64,000 nucleotides of DNA from Siminovitchia thermophila (GTDB lineage Bacteria; Bacillota; Bacilli; Bacillales; Bacillaceae_C): contig NZ_JAFBFH010000015.1 in assembly GCF_016909185.1 (NCBI RefSeq), positions 48,596-112,595 of the forward strand, written 5' to 3'. A program made the position numbers and the translations under genes. The notes beneath the pieces were generated by a model. That model saw only the letters and a program-made list of their open reading frames with translations, did no database searches and was not told where the DNA came from. Below are positions 48,576 to 57,115 of the stretch, piece after piece. Every line of letters begins with the position of its first letter. Position 1 is the first letter of the stretch.

Positions 48576-49985
48576 CTACGTTTTTCTTACGATAAAGTTA
48601 TCTTCAAGCAGAAGCCAGTTTTGCGGAAACGGGTAGCCGAGAACCCAGTAACTAATGCCCCGCAAACCATATTCTTTTACCAAGTTAAATTTGGCTTGGG
48701 CACTTCTCGCGTCCTCAAACCAAACTTCATGCCGACGCCCTTGTTGGTCTGTGTATCGGAAAAACGGACTTTGAGCCCTTTCATCGTATTGAATGGAGGC
48801 TCCGTGTGCAACCGCGCGGCGTATGGCTTCCTGCATATCAAACGTTTCTGCTTCCTGCCCTTGAACGTGGGGGAGCAGCCAGTCTCTGGCATAAAGCTGG
48901 AAGCCCATCATTATTTTATTTCTTGGTATGACCGTAACGGCATAATCTATGACACGGCGAATTTCATTGAGAGGTGATATGGCCATCGGCGGTCCCAGTC
49001 GATAACCCCATTCATAGGTCATGAGGATGACAAAGTCGACAATTCTTCCGTGTGCTGGATAGTCGTGTGCTTCATACAAAAGCCCCTTTTGCGTTCCGCT
49101 CGTTTTGGGAGCGAGAGCAGTCGAAACGAAATAACCGAGTGGATGCAGGCGATTTACAGCTTTTTGTAAAAATTGATTGTATGACTCCCTGTCTGTCTGC
49201 CTTACATTTTCAAAGTCGATGTTCAGGAGGCGATATCCCTTATCATTCATGATTTGAATGATATTGGTTAATAGGCGGTCCTGGAGTTCCGTGCTTGACA
49301 AGATCGTATGTGCCAATGTCGTTCCGGGATCACGGAAAGTAAAGTTTGTAACACACATCATCGGGACGACACGTTCTTCAACAGCAGCTTGAATGGCCGG
49401 CACATCGTTAATGGGTTCAAGTCCCCCGTCAGCCTTCATAATATAGGCAAAAGGACACATATAAGTAAGATGTTCCCCTACTTCCCGTACCTCCCGGGCA
49501 CCCGTTTCTCCCATATTAATGATATAGGCATTCACATCAATGACAGGTTTGGGAAAAGGGATCGTCAGTACTGTGCCGGCAGTAATCAAGTTCGGATCTT
49601 CAATTTGATTTTGCGTGACAATTTGCTGCACCGTCGTACCGTACCGCTGGGCGATCTGCCATAACGTTTCACCGGTCTGTACCGTGTGTACCCGCGCCGG
49701 GATCACTAGCACATCCCCTACTTGGATGACAGAAGGATCGGCCAATTGATTCGCACGTACGATCGCATCCAGCGGAACGAGATACCGTTGAGCGATTTGC
49801 CAAAGTGTCTCACCCCGCCGGACGATGTGTTGGATGGCCCCAACTGGTATTACAAGCGCCTGGCCAACAACAAGCCGATTCGGGTCCGGCAACTCATTCA
49901 CCGAAGCAATTTGTGAAATCGTGCTCCTATAGCGGCGGGCGATCTCATTTAACGTCTCTCCTCGTGCAACGACATGAATCATCAT
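48576..49985 (-). CDS. sleL: Spore cortex N-acetylglucosaminidase-like GH18 with three LysM domains
   Basis: 469 residues. Three LysM repeats: 1-48 (HVVARGETLNEIARRY), 53-98 (HIVRRGETLWQIAQRY) and 99-145 (HTVQTGETLWQIAQRY). The GH18 part follows, with RLLNIDFENV carrying the catalytic Glu, TALAPKTSGTQKGLLYEAHD, MTYEWGYRLGPPMA and WFEDARSAQAKFNLVKEYGL. The catalytic half is close to B. subtilis YaaH (SleL), which has two LysM domains; the third here is extra. No signal peptide. SleL degrades cortex fragments during spore germination. Confidence 0.88.
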   Translation of the reverse strand: MMIHVVARGETLNEIARRYRSTISQIASVNELPDPNRLVVGQALVIPVGAIQHIVRRGETLWQIAQRYLVPLDAIVRANQLADPSVIQVGDVLVIPARVHTVQTGETLWQIAQRYGTTVQQIVTQNQIEDPNLITAGTVLTIPFPKPVIDVNAYIINMGETGAREVREVGEHLTYMCPFAYIMKADGGLEPINDVPAIQAAVEERVVPMMCVTNFTFRDPGTTLAHTILSSTELQDRLLTNIIQIMNDKGYRLLNIDFENVRQTDRESYNQFLQKAVNRLHPLGYFVSTALAPKTSGTQKGLLYEAHDYPAHGRIVDFVILMTYEWGYRLGPPMAISPLNEIRRVIDYAVTVIPRNKIMMGFQLYARDWLLPHVQGQEAETFDMQEAIRRAVAHGASIQYDERAQSPFFRYTDQQGRRHEVWFEDARSAQAKFNLVKEYGLRGISYWVLGYPFPQNWLLLEDNFIVRKT

Positions 49986-50109
49986 ACATATCCACTCCTA
50001 AACAAGTTCATATGAATAATGTATGCGGAAAAAACCTCAGCAAGAATAAAAAGAACCGTTGCAATTAGGGAGAATACCATGGCTGCTTAAAACTGTATAG
50101 TACAAAACG

Positions 50110-50650
50110 AAAATACTCGTGGGTGAGTGGGAATGTCTGCGAATGAGTGGGCATACCCGCGCATAGAGGAAAATACCCGCGCATAGAGTGAAATACCCGC
50201 GTATAGAGGAAAATACCCGCGTATAGAGTGAAATATCCGCGTATAGAGGAAAATACCCGCGTATAGAGGAAAATACCCGCGCATAGAGGAAAATACCCGC
50301 GTATAGAGTGAAATCCCCGCGCATAGAGGAAAATACCCGCGTATAGAGTGAAATATCCGCGTATAGAGGAAAATACCCGCGCATAGAGGAAAATACCCGC
50401 GTATAGAGTGAAATATCCGCGTATAGAGGAAAATACCCGCGTATAGAGTGAAATCCCCGCGTATAGAGGAAAATACCCGCGTATAAGGGAGAATACCCGC
50501 GCATAGAGTGAAATCCCCGCGTATAGAGTGAAATACCCGCGCATAGAGGAGAATACCCGCGTATAGAGTGAAATCCCCGCGTATAGAGGAAAATACCCGC
50601 GTATAGAGTGAAATCCCCGCGCATAGAGAAAAATACCCGCGTATAACGAA
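50110..50650. repeat. 20-bp tandem repeat, about 27 units
   Basis: Units of exactly 20 bases alternate between GAGGAAAATACCCGCGTATA and GAGTGAAATACCCGCGTATA, with C/T variation (GCATA or GTATA; ATATCC, ATCCCC). The core ATACCCGCGTAT has ATAC/GTAT arms. The first two or three units (50110-50150) are decayed (ACTCGTGGGTGAGTG). Because 20 is not a multiple of 3 and no stop occurs, all three reverse frames stay open; I do not consider them genes. It lies between the ends of sleL (divergent start side) and uppP (3' side). Confidence 0.95.
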
Positions 50651-50687
50651 AGAAACGCCCGGCTTCAAGCCGCGCGTATGTTATAGC

Positions 50688-51551
50688 TTATCTGATACTT
50701 ATATATATGACCATGATAACGGTGGCAAGCAAGATCCGGTAAATCGCAAATGGAATTAGTTTGATCCGGTTGATGAGCGCCAAAAAGAAGCGGATAGAAA
50801 TCCAGGCAAAAATGAACGCACTAATAAATCCGACCGCAAAAAAAGGAATAACATCCGCCGTCAGCACGTCCATTTTCTTTAACAAAGAAACGGCGCTGGC
50901 TCCGGCCATGATCGGAACGGCCATAATAAAAGTAAAATCGGCGGCTGCCCTGTATTGTAGGCCAAGTAGCACTCCGCCCGAAATGGTTGAACCGGAACGA
51001 GAAAAGCCGGGCCACAAGGCGATGCACTGAAATAAACCAATGAGCAAAGCTTGCTTGTAATTGATGCCATCTAGCGGAACGCCTTCATGGGAGCCTTTGG
51101 TCCGGACTTCCCGCTGTACTTTCCAGTCAGCAAGAATCATTAATATCGCTCCTCCGACAAGCCCAATCAGAACCGTTTCGACCGAAAACAAATATGTATC
51201 GATGAAATCCTCGAACAACAGCCCCAAAATCATTGCGGGAATCAACCCGACAATCACATGTGTTAAACGGAGCCGACTCCCTTCCATCGGAACTTTTGAT
51301 GAGCTGCGCTTGTTAATACCGATCAAACTTAATAGCCGTTCCCAAAATACGATCACGGCCGCCATGACCGAACCGAACTGGATGACAACTTTAAACGTAT
51401 TAGCCACTTCTTGGGATTCCAGCAATTCAGCAGATTTTAATAACATATCATCCACAATAATCATATGCCCCGTAGATGAAACAGGAGCAAACTCTGTCAG
51501 CCCCTCCACAAGGCCGAGTATCAATGCAACGATTAAATCCCAAATGTTCAC
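50688..51551 (-). CDS. uppP: Undecaprenyl-diphosphatase UppP (BacA)
   Basis: 287 residues from GTG 51551 (GAGGA upstream). Membrane protein with the two family motifs: GLVEGLTEFAPVSSTGHMII near residue 11 and FQCIALWPGFSRSGSTISGG near 170, which hold the catalytic Glu, Ser and Arg. It recycles the lipid carrier by removing a phosphate from undecaprenyl diphosphate and gives bacitracin tolerance. A GC hairpin with CGTTTCTTT on the reverse strand (50652-50676) may terminate it. Confidence 0.95.
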   Translation of the reverse strand: MNIWDLIVALILGLVEGLTEFAPVSSTGHMIIVDDMLLKSAELLESQEVANTFKVVIQFGSVMAAVIVFWERLLSLIGINKRSSSKVPMEGSRLRLTHVIVGLIPAMILGLLFEDFIDTYLFSVETVLIGLVGGAILMILADWKVQREVRTKGSHEGVPLDGINYKQALLIGLFQCIALWPGFSRSGSTISGGVLLGLQYRAAADFTFIMAVPIMAGASAVSLLKKMDVLTADVIPFFAVGFISAFIFAWISIRFFLALINRIKLIPFAIYRILLATVIMVIYISIR

Positions 51552-51705
51552 GAAATAAATCCTCACTTTCTGTACGGATTCTCTCATTATAGCATTCTAT
51601 ATTTAAATATATGATGGTAAAATGAGAAATTGTCCATAAGGTTGCTAAACTCGCGATGAACAGAGTAATATGAAGGAAACAATATGTTTGGGAGGTGTCA
51701 AGAAG

Positions 51706-51777
51706 ATGAGATTATATTTTGATCTTTTTGAAAACGACCAGCCTGCAACTATTCATCCTGAGTCGAGGGGTGAATAG
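51706..51777 (+). CDS. Possible 23-residue peptide before the EamA gene
   Basis: ATG 51706 is preceded by GGGAGGTGTC at a good distance and reads MRLYFDLFENDQPATIHPES then RGE and TAG. The acidic, non-hydrophobic product matches nothing I know. It may be a real small protein or the leader of the transporter transcript, whose start is 81 bases downstream. Confidence 0.3.
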   Translation: MRLYFDLFENDQPATIHPESRGE

Positions 51778-51858
51778 GCGCTTTCCAACTTAAGCCTCCT
51801 CGTCTTGGGAAAATACTTTTACAACATTTTCCTATTAAAAGACGGAGGTATGCAATCT

Positions 51859-52746
51859 ATGAAGAAAAGTATCATCGGAGCGATCTGTTTATCATTGGCG
51901 GCAAGTATGTGGGGCGGTATGTATGTCGTCAGTAAATATGTACTCGATTTTATTCCGCCGTTTACACTTGTCTGGCTGCGTTACATGATTGCGTTTATTT
52001 TTTTGTATGCCATTTTATTTGCCGTTCAGAAAAAAAGTGGTCAACGCCAGATGATGGCAAAAACAGATTGGCTTTTGCTTGTCTGGATTGGATTTATCGG
52101 TTACTTTGTGTCCATCTCATTCCAATTTATTGGGACAAAATTATCCGATGCCCATACGGGATCTTTAATTACTTCGGCTACGCCGGCGTTTATCGTCATT
52201 TTTGCGAGGTGGGTGTTAAAGGAAAAAATTACGCCGCGAAAACTCATTTCCATGGTGCTGGCGACATTGGGCGTCACGATTGTGATCGGATGGGATTTTC
52301 ATGTCGGCGACTATTTCTGGGGTAGTTTGATCCTTGTTGGAGCGGCCGTTACGTGGGCGTTATTGTCGGTTTACGTAAAAGTTGCGTCAAAACGGCTGTC
52401 GTCATTGACCACCACAACCTATGCCATTTTATTTGCGCTCGTCTTTACGACGCCGGCCATGCTGTGGGAGCTTCAAGCCAATGACATTTTTTATGAAAGC
52501 CCGCTCGTTATTTTCGGCATCCTGTACTTAGGCATTGTTTCGACTGCCGGGGCCTTCTTTCTTTGGAATAAAGGCTTGGAGCTGATGGATGCGGGAGTCG
52601 GCTCATTGTTTTTCTTTTTCCAGCCGATTGTCGGGTCTTTCCTCGGCTGGCTGCTTTTAAACGAACAATTAAACGCCAATTTTTTTATTGGTGGTGCATG
52701 TATTGTGCTGGGAGTTGTCATCATCACTTTCCAAAAAGAAGGGTGA
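51859..52746 (+). CDS. EamA-family (drug/metabolite) transporter
   Basis: 295 residues, ten membrane helices in two EamA repeats (about 10-145 and 155-290). First repeat: GAICLSLAASMWGGMYVVSK; second: WGSLILVGAAVTWALLSVYV; the C-terminus has LFFFFQPIVGSFLGWLLLNE. GACGGAGG is 10 bases from ATG 51859. Substrate unknown; the family exports metabolites and some amino acids. A terminator follows directly. Confidence 0.9.
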   Translation: MKKSIIGAICLSLAASMWGGMYVVSKYVLDFIPPFTLVWLRYMIAFIFLYAILFAVQKKSGQRQMMAKTDWLLLVWIGFIGYFVSISFQFIGTKLSDAHTGSLITSATPAFIVIFARWVLKEKITPRKLISMVLATLGVTIVIGWDFHVGDYFWGSLILVGAAVTWALLSVYVKVASKRLSSLTTTTYAILFALVFTTPAMLWELQANDIFYESPLVIFGILYLGIVSTAGAFFLWNKGLELMDAGVGSLFFFFQPIVGSFLGWLLLNEQLNANFFIGGACIVLGVVIITFQKEG

Positions 52747-52775
52747 AACCGTTTTATGGTTTCCCCTTTTATTTT
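52741..52775 (+). terminator. Terminator of the EamA gene
   Basis: GGGTGAAACC, GTTTTAT, GGTTTCCCC then TTTTATTTT; one-base bulge. It starts within the last codons of the gene. Confidence 0.85.
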
Positions 52776-53205
52776 CAAATGGGAACGTACACAGTCAATT
52801 GTAGTAAAATATGAATATTCTACGTATAATAAAGCAACTTCCTGCTCTGAAAACTGCGTTCACAAAGGTTTCTTTATGTAAAAAGAAGAAAAAGTGGTAT
52901 ATTGATTAAAAAAATAGAAAATGGTGGCGTTGCCATGGCAGAGCTTTGTCGAAAATGCGTAGGGTACCCGTCTTTTGGATGATACAAACAAATGGCTTTC
53001 CGATGGATGGTGAAACGTTTGTTGTCACGTGCCTTGACCGCTTGCGGTTTCATAATTGAAAAAGAATTTTACAAAATAAATCACTAAAAAAGCAGATGTT
53101 TTTCATATTAATAGTATAATATATGTATAAAGAATGTCCGGGTACGCGCCGGACAAAAAATTTCTTAATCAGGAGGTGTACACCTTTCTTTGAAAGGTGA
53201 TCCAT
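52776..53205. other. Long 5' region of the CorC/HlyC-type gene
   Basis: No open frame of note (short ones such as MAELCRKCVGYPSFG are probably chance). TATAAT at 53115-53120 is a likely -10 box. GTCCGG, 7 bases, CCGGAC (53136-53154) makes a 6-bp hairpin in the leader. I looked for Mg2+ (M-box) and Mn2+ (yybP-ykoY) riboswitch signatures and did not find them. Confidence 0.5.
53174..53199 (+). promoter_or_regulatory. Two mutually exclusive hairpins over the ribosome binding site
   Basis: AGGTG-TA-CACCT (53174-53185) and CACCTTTC-TTT-GAAAGGTG (53181-53199) share the middle CACCT. The second stem hides GAAAGGTG, the ribosome binding site of TTG 53206; the first would free it. Confidence 0.55.
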
Positions 53206-54543
53206 TTGGACGTTGTCAGTTTATTGTTGATTGTCATTTTAATTGGATTAACCGCGTTTTTCGTTGCGACGGAGTTTGCCATCGTTAAAATTAGGAGTTC
53301 ACGAGTTGATCAGCTCGTCGAAGAAGGCAAACCGGGGGCGAAGGTGGCCAAGCATGTTACTACGCACATAGATGAATATCTATCCGCATGCCAGCTCGGC
53401 ATTACGGTCACGGCTTTGGGAATAGGTTGGCTTGGTGAACCGGCTGTAAAATCATTATTGGATCCGTTGTTTCAAAAAATGGCGGTCGGAGCTTCCGTCT
53501 CCCATATTTTATCGGTTACGCTTGCGTTTTTCATCATTACCTTTTTGCATGTCGTTGTGGGGGAGCTGGCGCCCAAAACCGTTGCGATCCAAAAATCCGA
53601 GATGGTCACGCTGCTTGTTGCCAAACCGATTAAATGGTTTTATAAAATCATGTTTCCATTTATCTGGGCGTTAAATGGCTCGGCCCGACTGCTGGTGAGG
53701 ATGTTTGGTCTGGAGCCGGTGGCTGAACACGAAGTGTCCCACTCCGAAGAAGAGCTTCGAATCATTCTTTCTGAAAGTTTTAAAAGCGGTGAGATCAATC
53801 AGACGGAACTGACGTATGTGAACAATATATTTAAATTTGATAATCGGATTGCAAAGGAAATTATGATTCCCCGAACGGAAATGATTTCGTTTTCAACGGA
53901 AGATCAAATGGAAGATTTGCTCGGGGTCATCAAGGATGCCAAATTTACTCGTTATCCCGTTTATGAAGGCGACAAGGATAACATTATTGGAATTATAAAC
54001 ATAAAAGATATGCTGCTCGCACAGATCAAGGATCCCAAGGTAGATATGAAAGCGGATATTACACAGTTCATAAAGCCTGTAATCGTTGTGATTGAGACGA
54101 TCCCGATCAGTGAGCTGCTCTTAAAGATGCAGCGGGAACGCACACATATGGCAATTCTGCTGGATGAATATGGTGGAACTTCCGGCCTGGTCACCGTCGA
54201 AGACATCGTTGAGGAGATCGTCGGCGAAATCCGGGATGAATTTGACGCAGACGAGGTTCCAGATGTGACAAAAATTGCGGACGACCACTATTCATTCAAT
54301 GGTAAAGTACTCATTCATGAGGTGAATGACTTACTTGGAACAAATCTGTCAGATGAAGAAGTGGATACACTCGGTGGTTGGATTTTATCGCAAAAATTCG
54401 ATGCGCAAGAGGGGGAAGTGCTTCATTTTGACGGATTCAGCTTTAAAGTAAAAGAGTTGGATGGGCATCAAATCCAAATTGTCGAGGTTCTGAAAGAAAA
54501 TGCCCCGAAACTGGAGACGTTGCAATACCAGAATGAAGGTTAA
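53206..54543 (+). CDS. CorC/HlyC-type membrane protein (DUF21-CBS-CorC)
   Basis: 445 residues. An N-terminal DUF21/CNNM membrane domain of about 190 residues ([53 protein letters not shown]), two CBS motifs (about 215-335; [40 protein letters not shown]) and a CorC/HlyC C-terminal domain. Members such as B. subtilis MpfA act in Mg2+ efflux, and most are otherwise uncharacterised. TTG 53206 is chosen because GAAAGGTG lies 6 bases upstream; GTG 53197 overlaps it. Confidence 0.92.
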   Translation: MDVVSLLLIVILIGLTAFFVATEFAIVKIRSSRVDQLVEEGKPGAKVAKHVTTHIDEYLSACQLGITVTALGIGWLGEPAVKSLLDPLFQKMAVGASVSHILSVTLAFFIITFLHVVVGELAPKTVAIQKSEMVTLLVAKPIKWFYKIMFPFIWALNGSARLLVRMFGLEPVAEHEVSHSEEELRIILSESFKSGEINQTELTYVNNIFKFDNRIAKEIMIPRTEMISFSTEDQMEDLLGVIKDAKFTRYPVYEGDKDNIIGIINIKDMLLAQIKDPKVDMKADITQFIKPVIVVIETIPISELLLKMQRERTHMAILLDEYGGTSGLVTVEDIVEEIVGEIRDEFDADEVPDVTKIADDHYSFNGKVLIHEVNDLLGTNLSDEEVDTLGGWILSQKFDAQEGEVLHFDGFSFKVKELDGHQIQIVEVLKENAPKLETLQYQNEG

Positions 54544-54573
54544 TCGATTTCGGAGGGAAAACGCCTGTCACAC

Positions 54574-54725
54574 TGAGGTGACCCCTAAAAGTTAAAGTGA
54601 TATGGTAAGCAGTCTATTGGCTGGAATGAAGACGGTACTAAGCCGGACTCATGCCAGCCCATTTCTGTTTGAGGCGTTTAGTATAGCGGTAATGATGTAT
54701 GTCTCAATGTTCTCTTTTAAGTCTT
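54574..54725 (-). pseudogene. Decayed IS3/IS150-type transposase end
   Basis: Reverse frame reads YTKRLKQKWAGMSPA, stop, YRLHSSQ, stop, TAYHITLTF, which matches the usual end of IS3-family OrfB (NxKRxxxKLxGMSPxxYR). The forward end GTGACCCCTAAAAGTTAAAG is typical for IS150-group termini. Stops and the missing upstream part show it is dead. Confidence 0.65.
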
Positions 54726-54959
54726 CGTATGTGCGGGCTGCTTCCCCTGCATACATCTCCTGTTTCAATAGCGAAGAAAGTTTTCCATTGGCGAATTGCC
54801 TATGCGGTATCCTTTGCGGGACATGCTTTAAAATACTGTGTGATACTTACGGGTCTTGACCCATTTCCAGTGTTGATAATGCCATCCTTGTCAGCGTGGA
54901 TGGTTGTCCGATATTTGAACCTTTTACAATTTGAAGTGCGTCTTTTAACAGTATCATTA

Positions 54960-55195
54960 CAACATCCCACATCTTTAAAAGGGAAAAAGAACTCAATGAA
55001 TTGGCAAAAAACGCGCTGGATAGTTTGCAAGACGCAAATAGTGACGCCTTGGGGCTTGGAGAAAGGGTAACACTTGGAAGAGAATCAATTGTTTATTCCG
55101 AAATTCCGATAAACACAACGTTTCAAGTAAAAATTCATAGTCAGGGCATGATACATGAAAGGGAAGTTTTCAAAGTGCTTCCACTTTCTAATTGA
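54960..55195 (+). pseudogene. Fragment resembling the C-terminus of a Ger(x)C protein
   Basis: The frame reads FKREKELNELAKNALDSLQD followed by ANSDALGLGE and later INTTFQVKIHSQGMIH. The DALGLGE and VKI-x3-GM pattern is that of the last domain of Ger(x)C lipoproteins. A TGA at 54932 and loss of everything upstream show a broken gene. It is unlike the C subunit at 41582 and so comes from another receptor operon. Confidence 0.45.
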
Positions 55196-55220
55196 CATCA
55201 TATATGATTTTAAATATGAT
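55192..55220 (+). promoter_or_regulatory. Promoter and operator of the GntR gene
   Basis: TTGACA (55192-55197), 17 bases, TATGAT (55215-55220). The spacer contains the perfect palindrome ATCATATATGAT (55197-55208), which recurs in the hpa promoter. Only 6 bases separate the -10 box from ATG 55227. Confidence 0.85.
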
Positions 55221-55226
55221 AAAAGT

Positions 55227-55901
55227 ATGATGAAAAAAGAAAATAAACAACAAAGAGCCTATCGAATCATTAAAGCGAGAATTGTGGAAAAGGTGTATGC
55301 GCCGGGTCAAAGGATTGTCATTGATCAACTGTCAAGAGAACTTGCGACAAGCTCCATACCAATTAGGGAGGCGATCCGTCAACTGGAAGCGGAAGGGCTG
55401 ATCGAGTACAAACACAATGTGGGTCCAGTCGTTGCGCCAATAAATGAGTCTGAATATTACGATAACCTAAAGATTCTTGGCGTGCTTGAAGGGTACGCTG
55501 CGGCATTAAGTGCCCCCTATATTTCAGCTGCCAAAATCATGAAGTTAAAAGAATTAAATGAGCGAATGAAGGAGGCGCTTGAATATTTCGATATCCACTT
55601 ATTTGCCAAGCTGAATGCAGAGTTTCACCAGTTGATCACCCGGGAATGCCAAAGCAAAATATTATACGATACGATTGCCGGGATTTGGAAAAAGCTCGAC
55701 TCCATTAGGGGAATTGGTTCAACACTGTATTCGGTTCGGGTAAAAGAGTCAATCGAGGAACATGAAAGAATCATCTTTTTATTAGAGAAAAAATCCGATT
55801 TAAAGGAATTGGAAATGTTTGTCCGTGAACATAAATTTAAGACAGCGGACGATTTCGAAAGACGACGTTCGCTGAGGATGGAATCGACTGGTGAGAACTA
55901 A
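55227..55901 (+). CDS. GntR/FadR-type regulator of the hpa cluster
   Basis: 224 residues from ATG 55227 (or ATG 55230). Winged helix at residues 10-70 (KARIVEKVYAPGQRIVIDQL, SIPIREAIRQLEAEGLIEYK) and FCD ligand domain behind it, with metal-binding His in LNAEFHQLITREC and EEHERIIFLLE. The promoter palindrome before it is repeated in the promoter of the hpa operon, so it most likely controls both. The transcript would begin at or next to the ATG: there is no room for a ribosome binding site, so the mRNA appears leaderless. Confidence 0.9.
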   Translation: MMKKENKQQRAYRIIKARIVEKVYAPGQRIVIDQLSRELATSSIPIREAIRQLEAEGLIEYKHNVGPVVAPINESEYYDNLKILGVLEGYAAALSAPYISAAKIMKLKELNERMKEALEYFDIHLFAKLNAEFHQLITRECQSKILYDTIAGIWKKLDSIRGIGSTLYSVRVKESIEEHERIIFLLEKKSDLKELEMFVREHKFKTADDFERRRSLRMESTGEN

Positions 55902-55924
55902 AGAGCATGGAATGCTCTTTTTTT
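55902..55924 (+). terminator. GntR gene terminator
   Basis: AGAGCAT, GGA, ATGCTCT then TTTTTT, directly behind the stop codon. Confidence 0.88.
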
Positions 55925-56061
55925 CCACGTTCGTCTTGAGTCGTGAAATGCTCGTGTTTCAGGAACAAGCGCAACTAAGCAGCCGGTTGCGTCTAAAGGG
56001 TTTAATGAAGCTTGTCGGCACGAATGTGAAAGCGCTAACAACAACACGAAGGATCAGGGGA

Positions 56062-56092
56062 TTGACAAAATATATGAAATCATATATGATTT
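56062..56092 (+). promoter_or_regulatory. Promoter and operator of the hpa operon
   Basis: TTGACA (56062-56067), 17 bases, TATGAT (56085-56090). AAATCATATATGATTT (56077-56092) is a perfect 16-bp palindrome covering the -10 box. Its core ATCATATATGAT equals the one in the GntR promoter. Confidence 0.88.
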
Positions 56093-56141
56093 AATTGTTC
56101 AGAAAATTTTAAAGGGATTAACATAACAGGAGGGTGACAAA

Positions 56142-57065
56142 ATGTCGTTTGAAGAAGCGAGGTTAAGATTAAGAGGTTCCATGGCTCCGGTCGTAACTCC
56201 GTTTAATGAAGATGAAAGTCTTGATTTGGAAACGTTTAAAAGTTTGATTGATTGGCAGATTGAAAATGGCAGCCACGGCATTTCCGTGACGGGAACGAGC
56301 GGGGAGCCCAGCTCATTGACGGTGGAAGAACGCCTGACCGTTATGGAGACCGCAAAAAAAGCGGTTGCAGGGAGGGTTCCATTCGTTCCGGGGACGGGTT
56401 CCGTCAATCATAATGAGGCATTGAAACTGACAAAAGCGGCACAGGAAATGGGGGCGGACGGAGCGCTTGTCATTGTGCCATATTACAACCGTCCGAATCA
56501 GCAGGCGCTTTATAATCATTTCAAAACAATCGCCGATTCCGTGGATATTCCAATTATTTTGTACAACATTCCGGGCAGAACGGCAGTCAACCTTGAAGTG
56601 CAAACAATTGCGCGCCTCGCGGAAGATTGCCCGAATATTATCGGCATTAAAGAATCAAACAAAGACTTTGAACACGTTAACCGTGTTTTATTAAGAGCGG
56701 GACGTCATTTTAACTTATATTCGGGAATTGAACTGCTTTGCTATCCAATGCTGGCCATCGGCGGTGCGGGCCACATTAGCGCCACATCCAACGTAGCACC
56801 GAAGCAGGTCGCTGAAATTTACAACGCGTGGACAGCAGGCGATGTTCAACGCGCGCAAGACATGCACTTTGAAATGATGGAGCTAAATGACGTTCTGTTC
56901 AAAGATACGAATCCGGCTCCGGCGAAAGCGGCACTTGGCATGATGGGTAAAATCAAGCCGGTGTTGCGCAAGCCAATGGCCCTTCCTTCTGAAGAGTTGC
57001 AAAAAGAAATTCGCCAAGTGTTGAAAAACTACGGGATTTCCCTAAAAGACGAAATCAATGCCTAA
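56142..57065 (+). CDS. DapA-family class I aldolase of the hpa cluster
   Basis: 307 residues of the dihydrodipicolinate synthase / N-acetylneuraminate lyase family. GTSGEPSSLTVEERL near residue 48, the Tyr of IVPYYNRPNQQ near 135 and the Schiff-base Lys of IIGIKESNKDFEHV near 168 are in place. As first gene of the 4-hydroxyphenylacetate operon it probably does the last aldol cleavage (2,4-dihydroxyhept-2-enedioate to pyruvate and succinic semialdehyde), a step done by the unrelated class II aldolase HpaI in E. coli. It is less likely to serve lysine synthesis. AGGAGGGTG precedes ATG 56142. Confidence 0.85.
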   Translation: MSFEEARLRLRGSMAPVVTPFNEDESLDLETFKSLIDWQIENGSHGISVTGTSGEPSSLTVEERLTVMETAKKAVAGRVPFVPGTGSVNHNEALKLTKAAQEMGADGALVIVPYYNRPNQQALYNHFKTIADSVDIPIILYNIPGRTAVNLEVQTIARLAEDCPNIIGIKESNKDFEHVNRVLLRAGRHFNLYSGIELLCYPMLAIGGAGHISATSNVAPKQVAEIYNAWTAGDVQRAQDMHFEMMELNDVLFKDTNPAPAKAALGMMGKIKPVLRKPMALPSEELQKEIRQVLKNYGISLKDEINA

Positions 57066-57115
57066 GTTGGGAGGGAAGTTCCCTCAAGCTTAAATCATCA
57101 TTAAGGAAGGTGAAC

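Larger units (their letters stand above)
54544..55226. other. Stretch of gene debris before the GntR regulator
   Basis: Contains the IS3 remnant, the Ger(x)C-like fragment and, at its right end, the GntR promoter. The 54730-54950 part has no clear coding frame. Confidence 0.6.

Noticed and set aside
50037..50668. Three overlapping reverse open frames of 159-195 codons rich in RGYFxLYAG
   Set aside because: They arise because a 20-bp tandem repeat has no stop in any reverse frame; all three give the same repetitive peptide and none has a ribosome binding site.
53136..53154. Intrinsic terminator GTCCGG/CCGGAC
   Set aside because: It is followed by A and not T on the forward strand, and on the reverse strand the T-run precedes the stem.
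52776..53170. Mg2+ or Mn2+ riboswitch in front of the CorC/HlyC gene
   Set aside because: No M-box or yybP-ykoY signature could be found by eye; only the ribosome-site hairpins remain.
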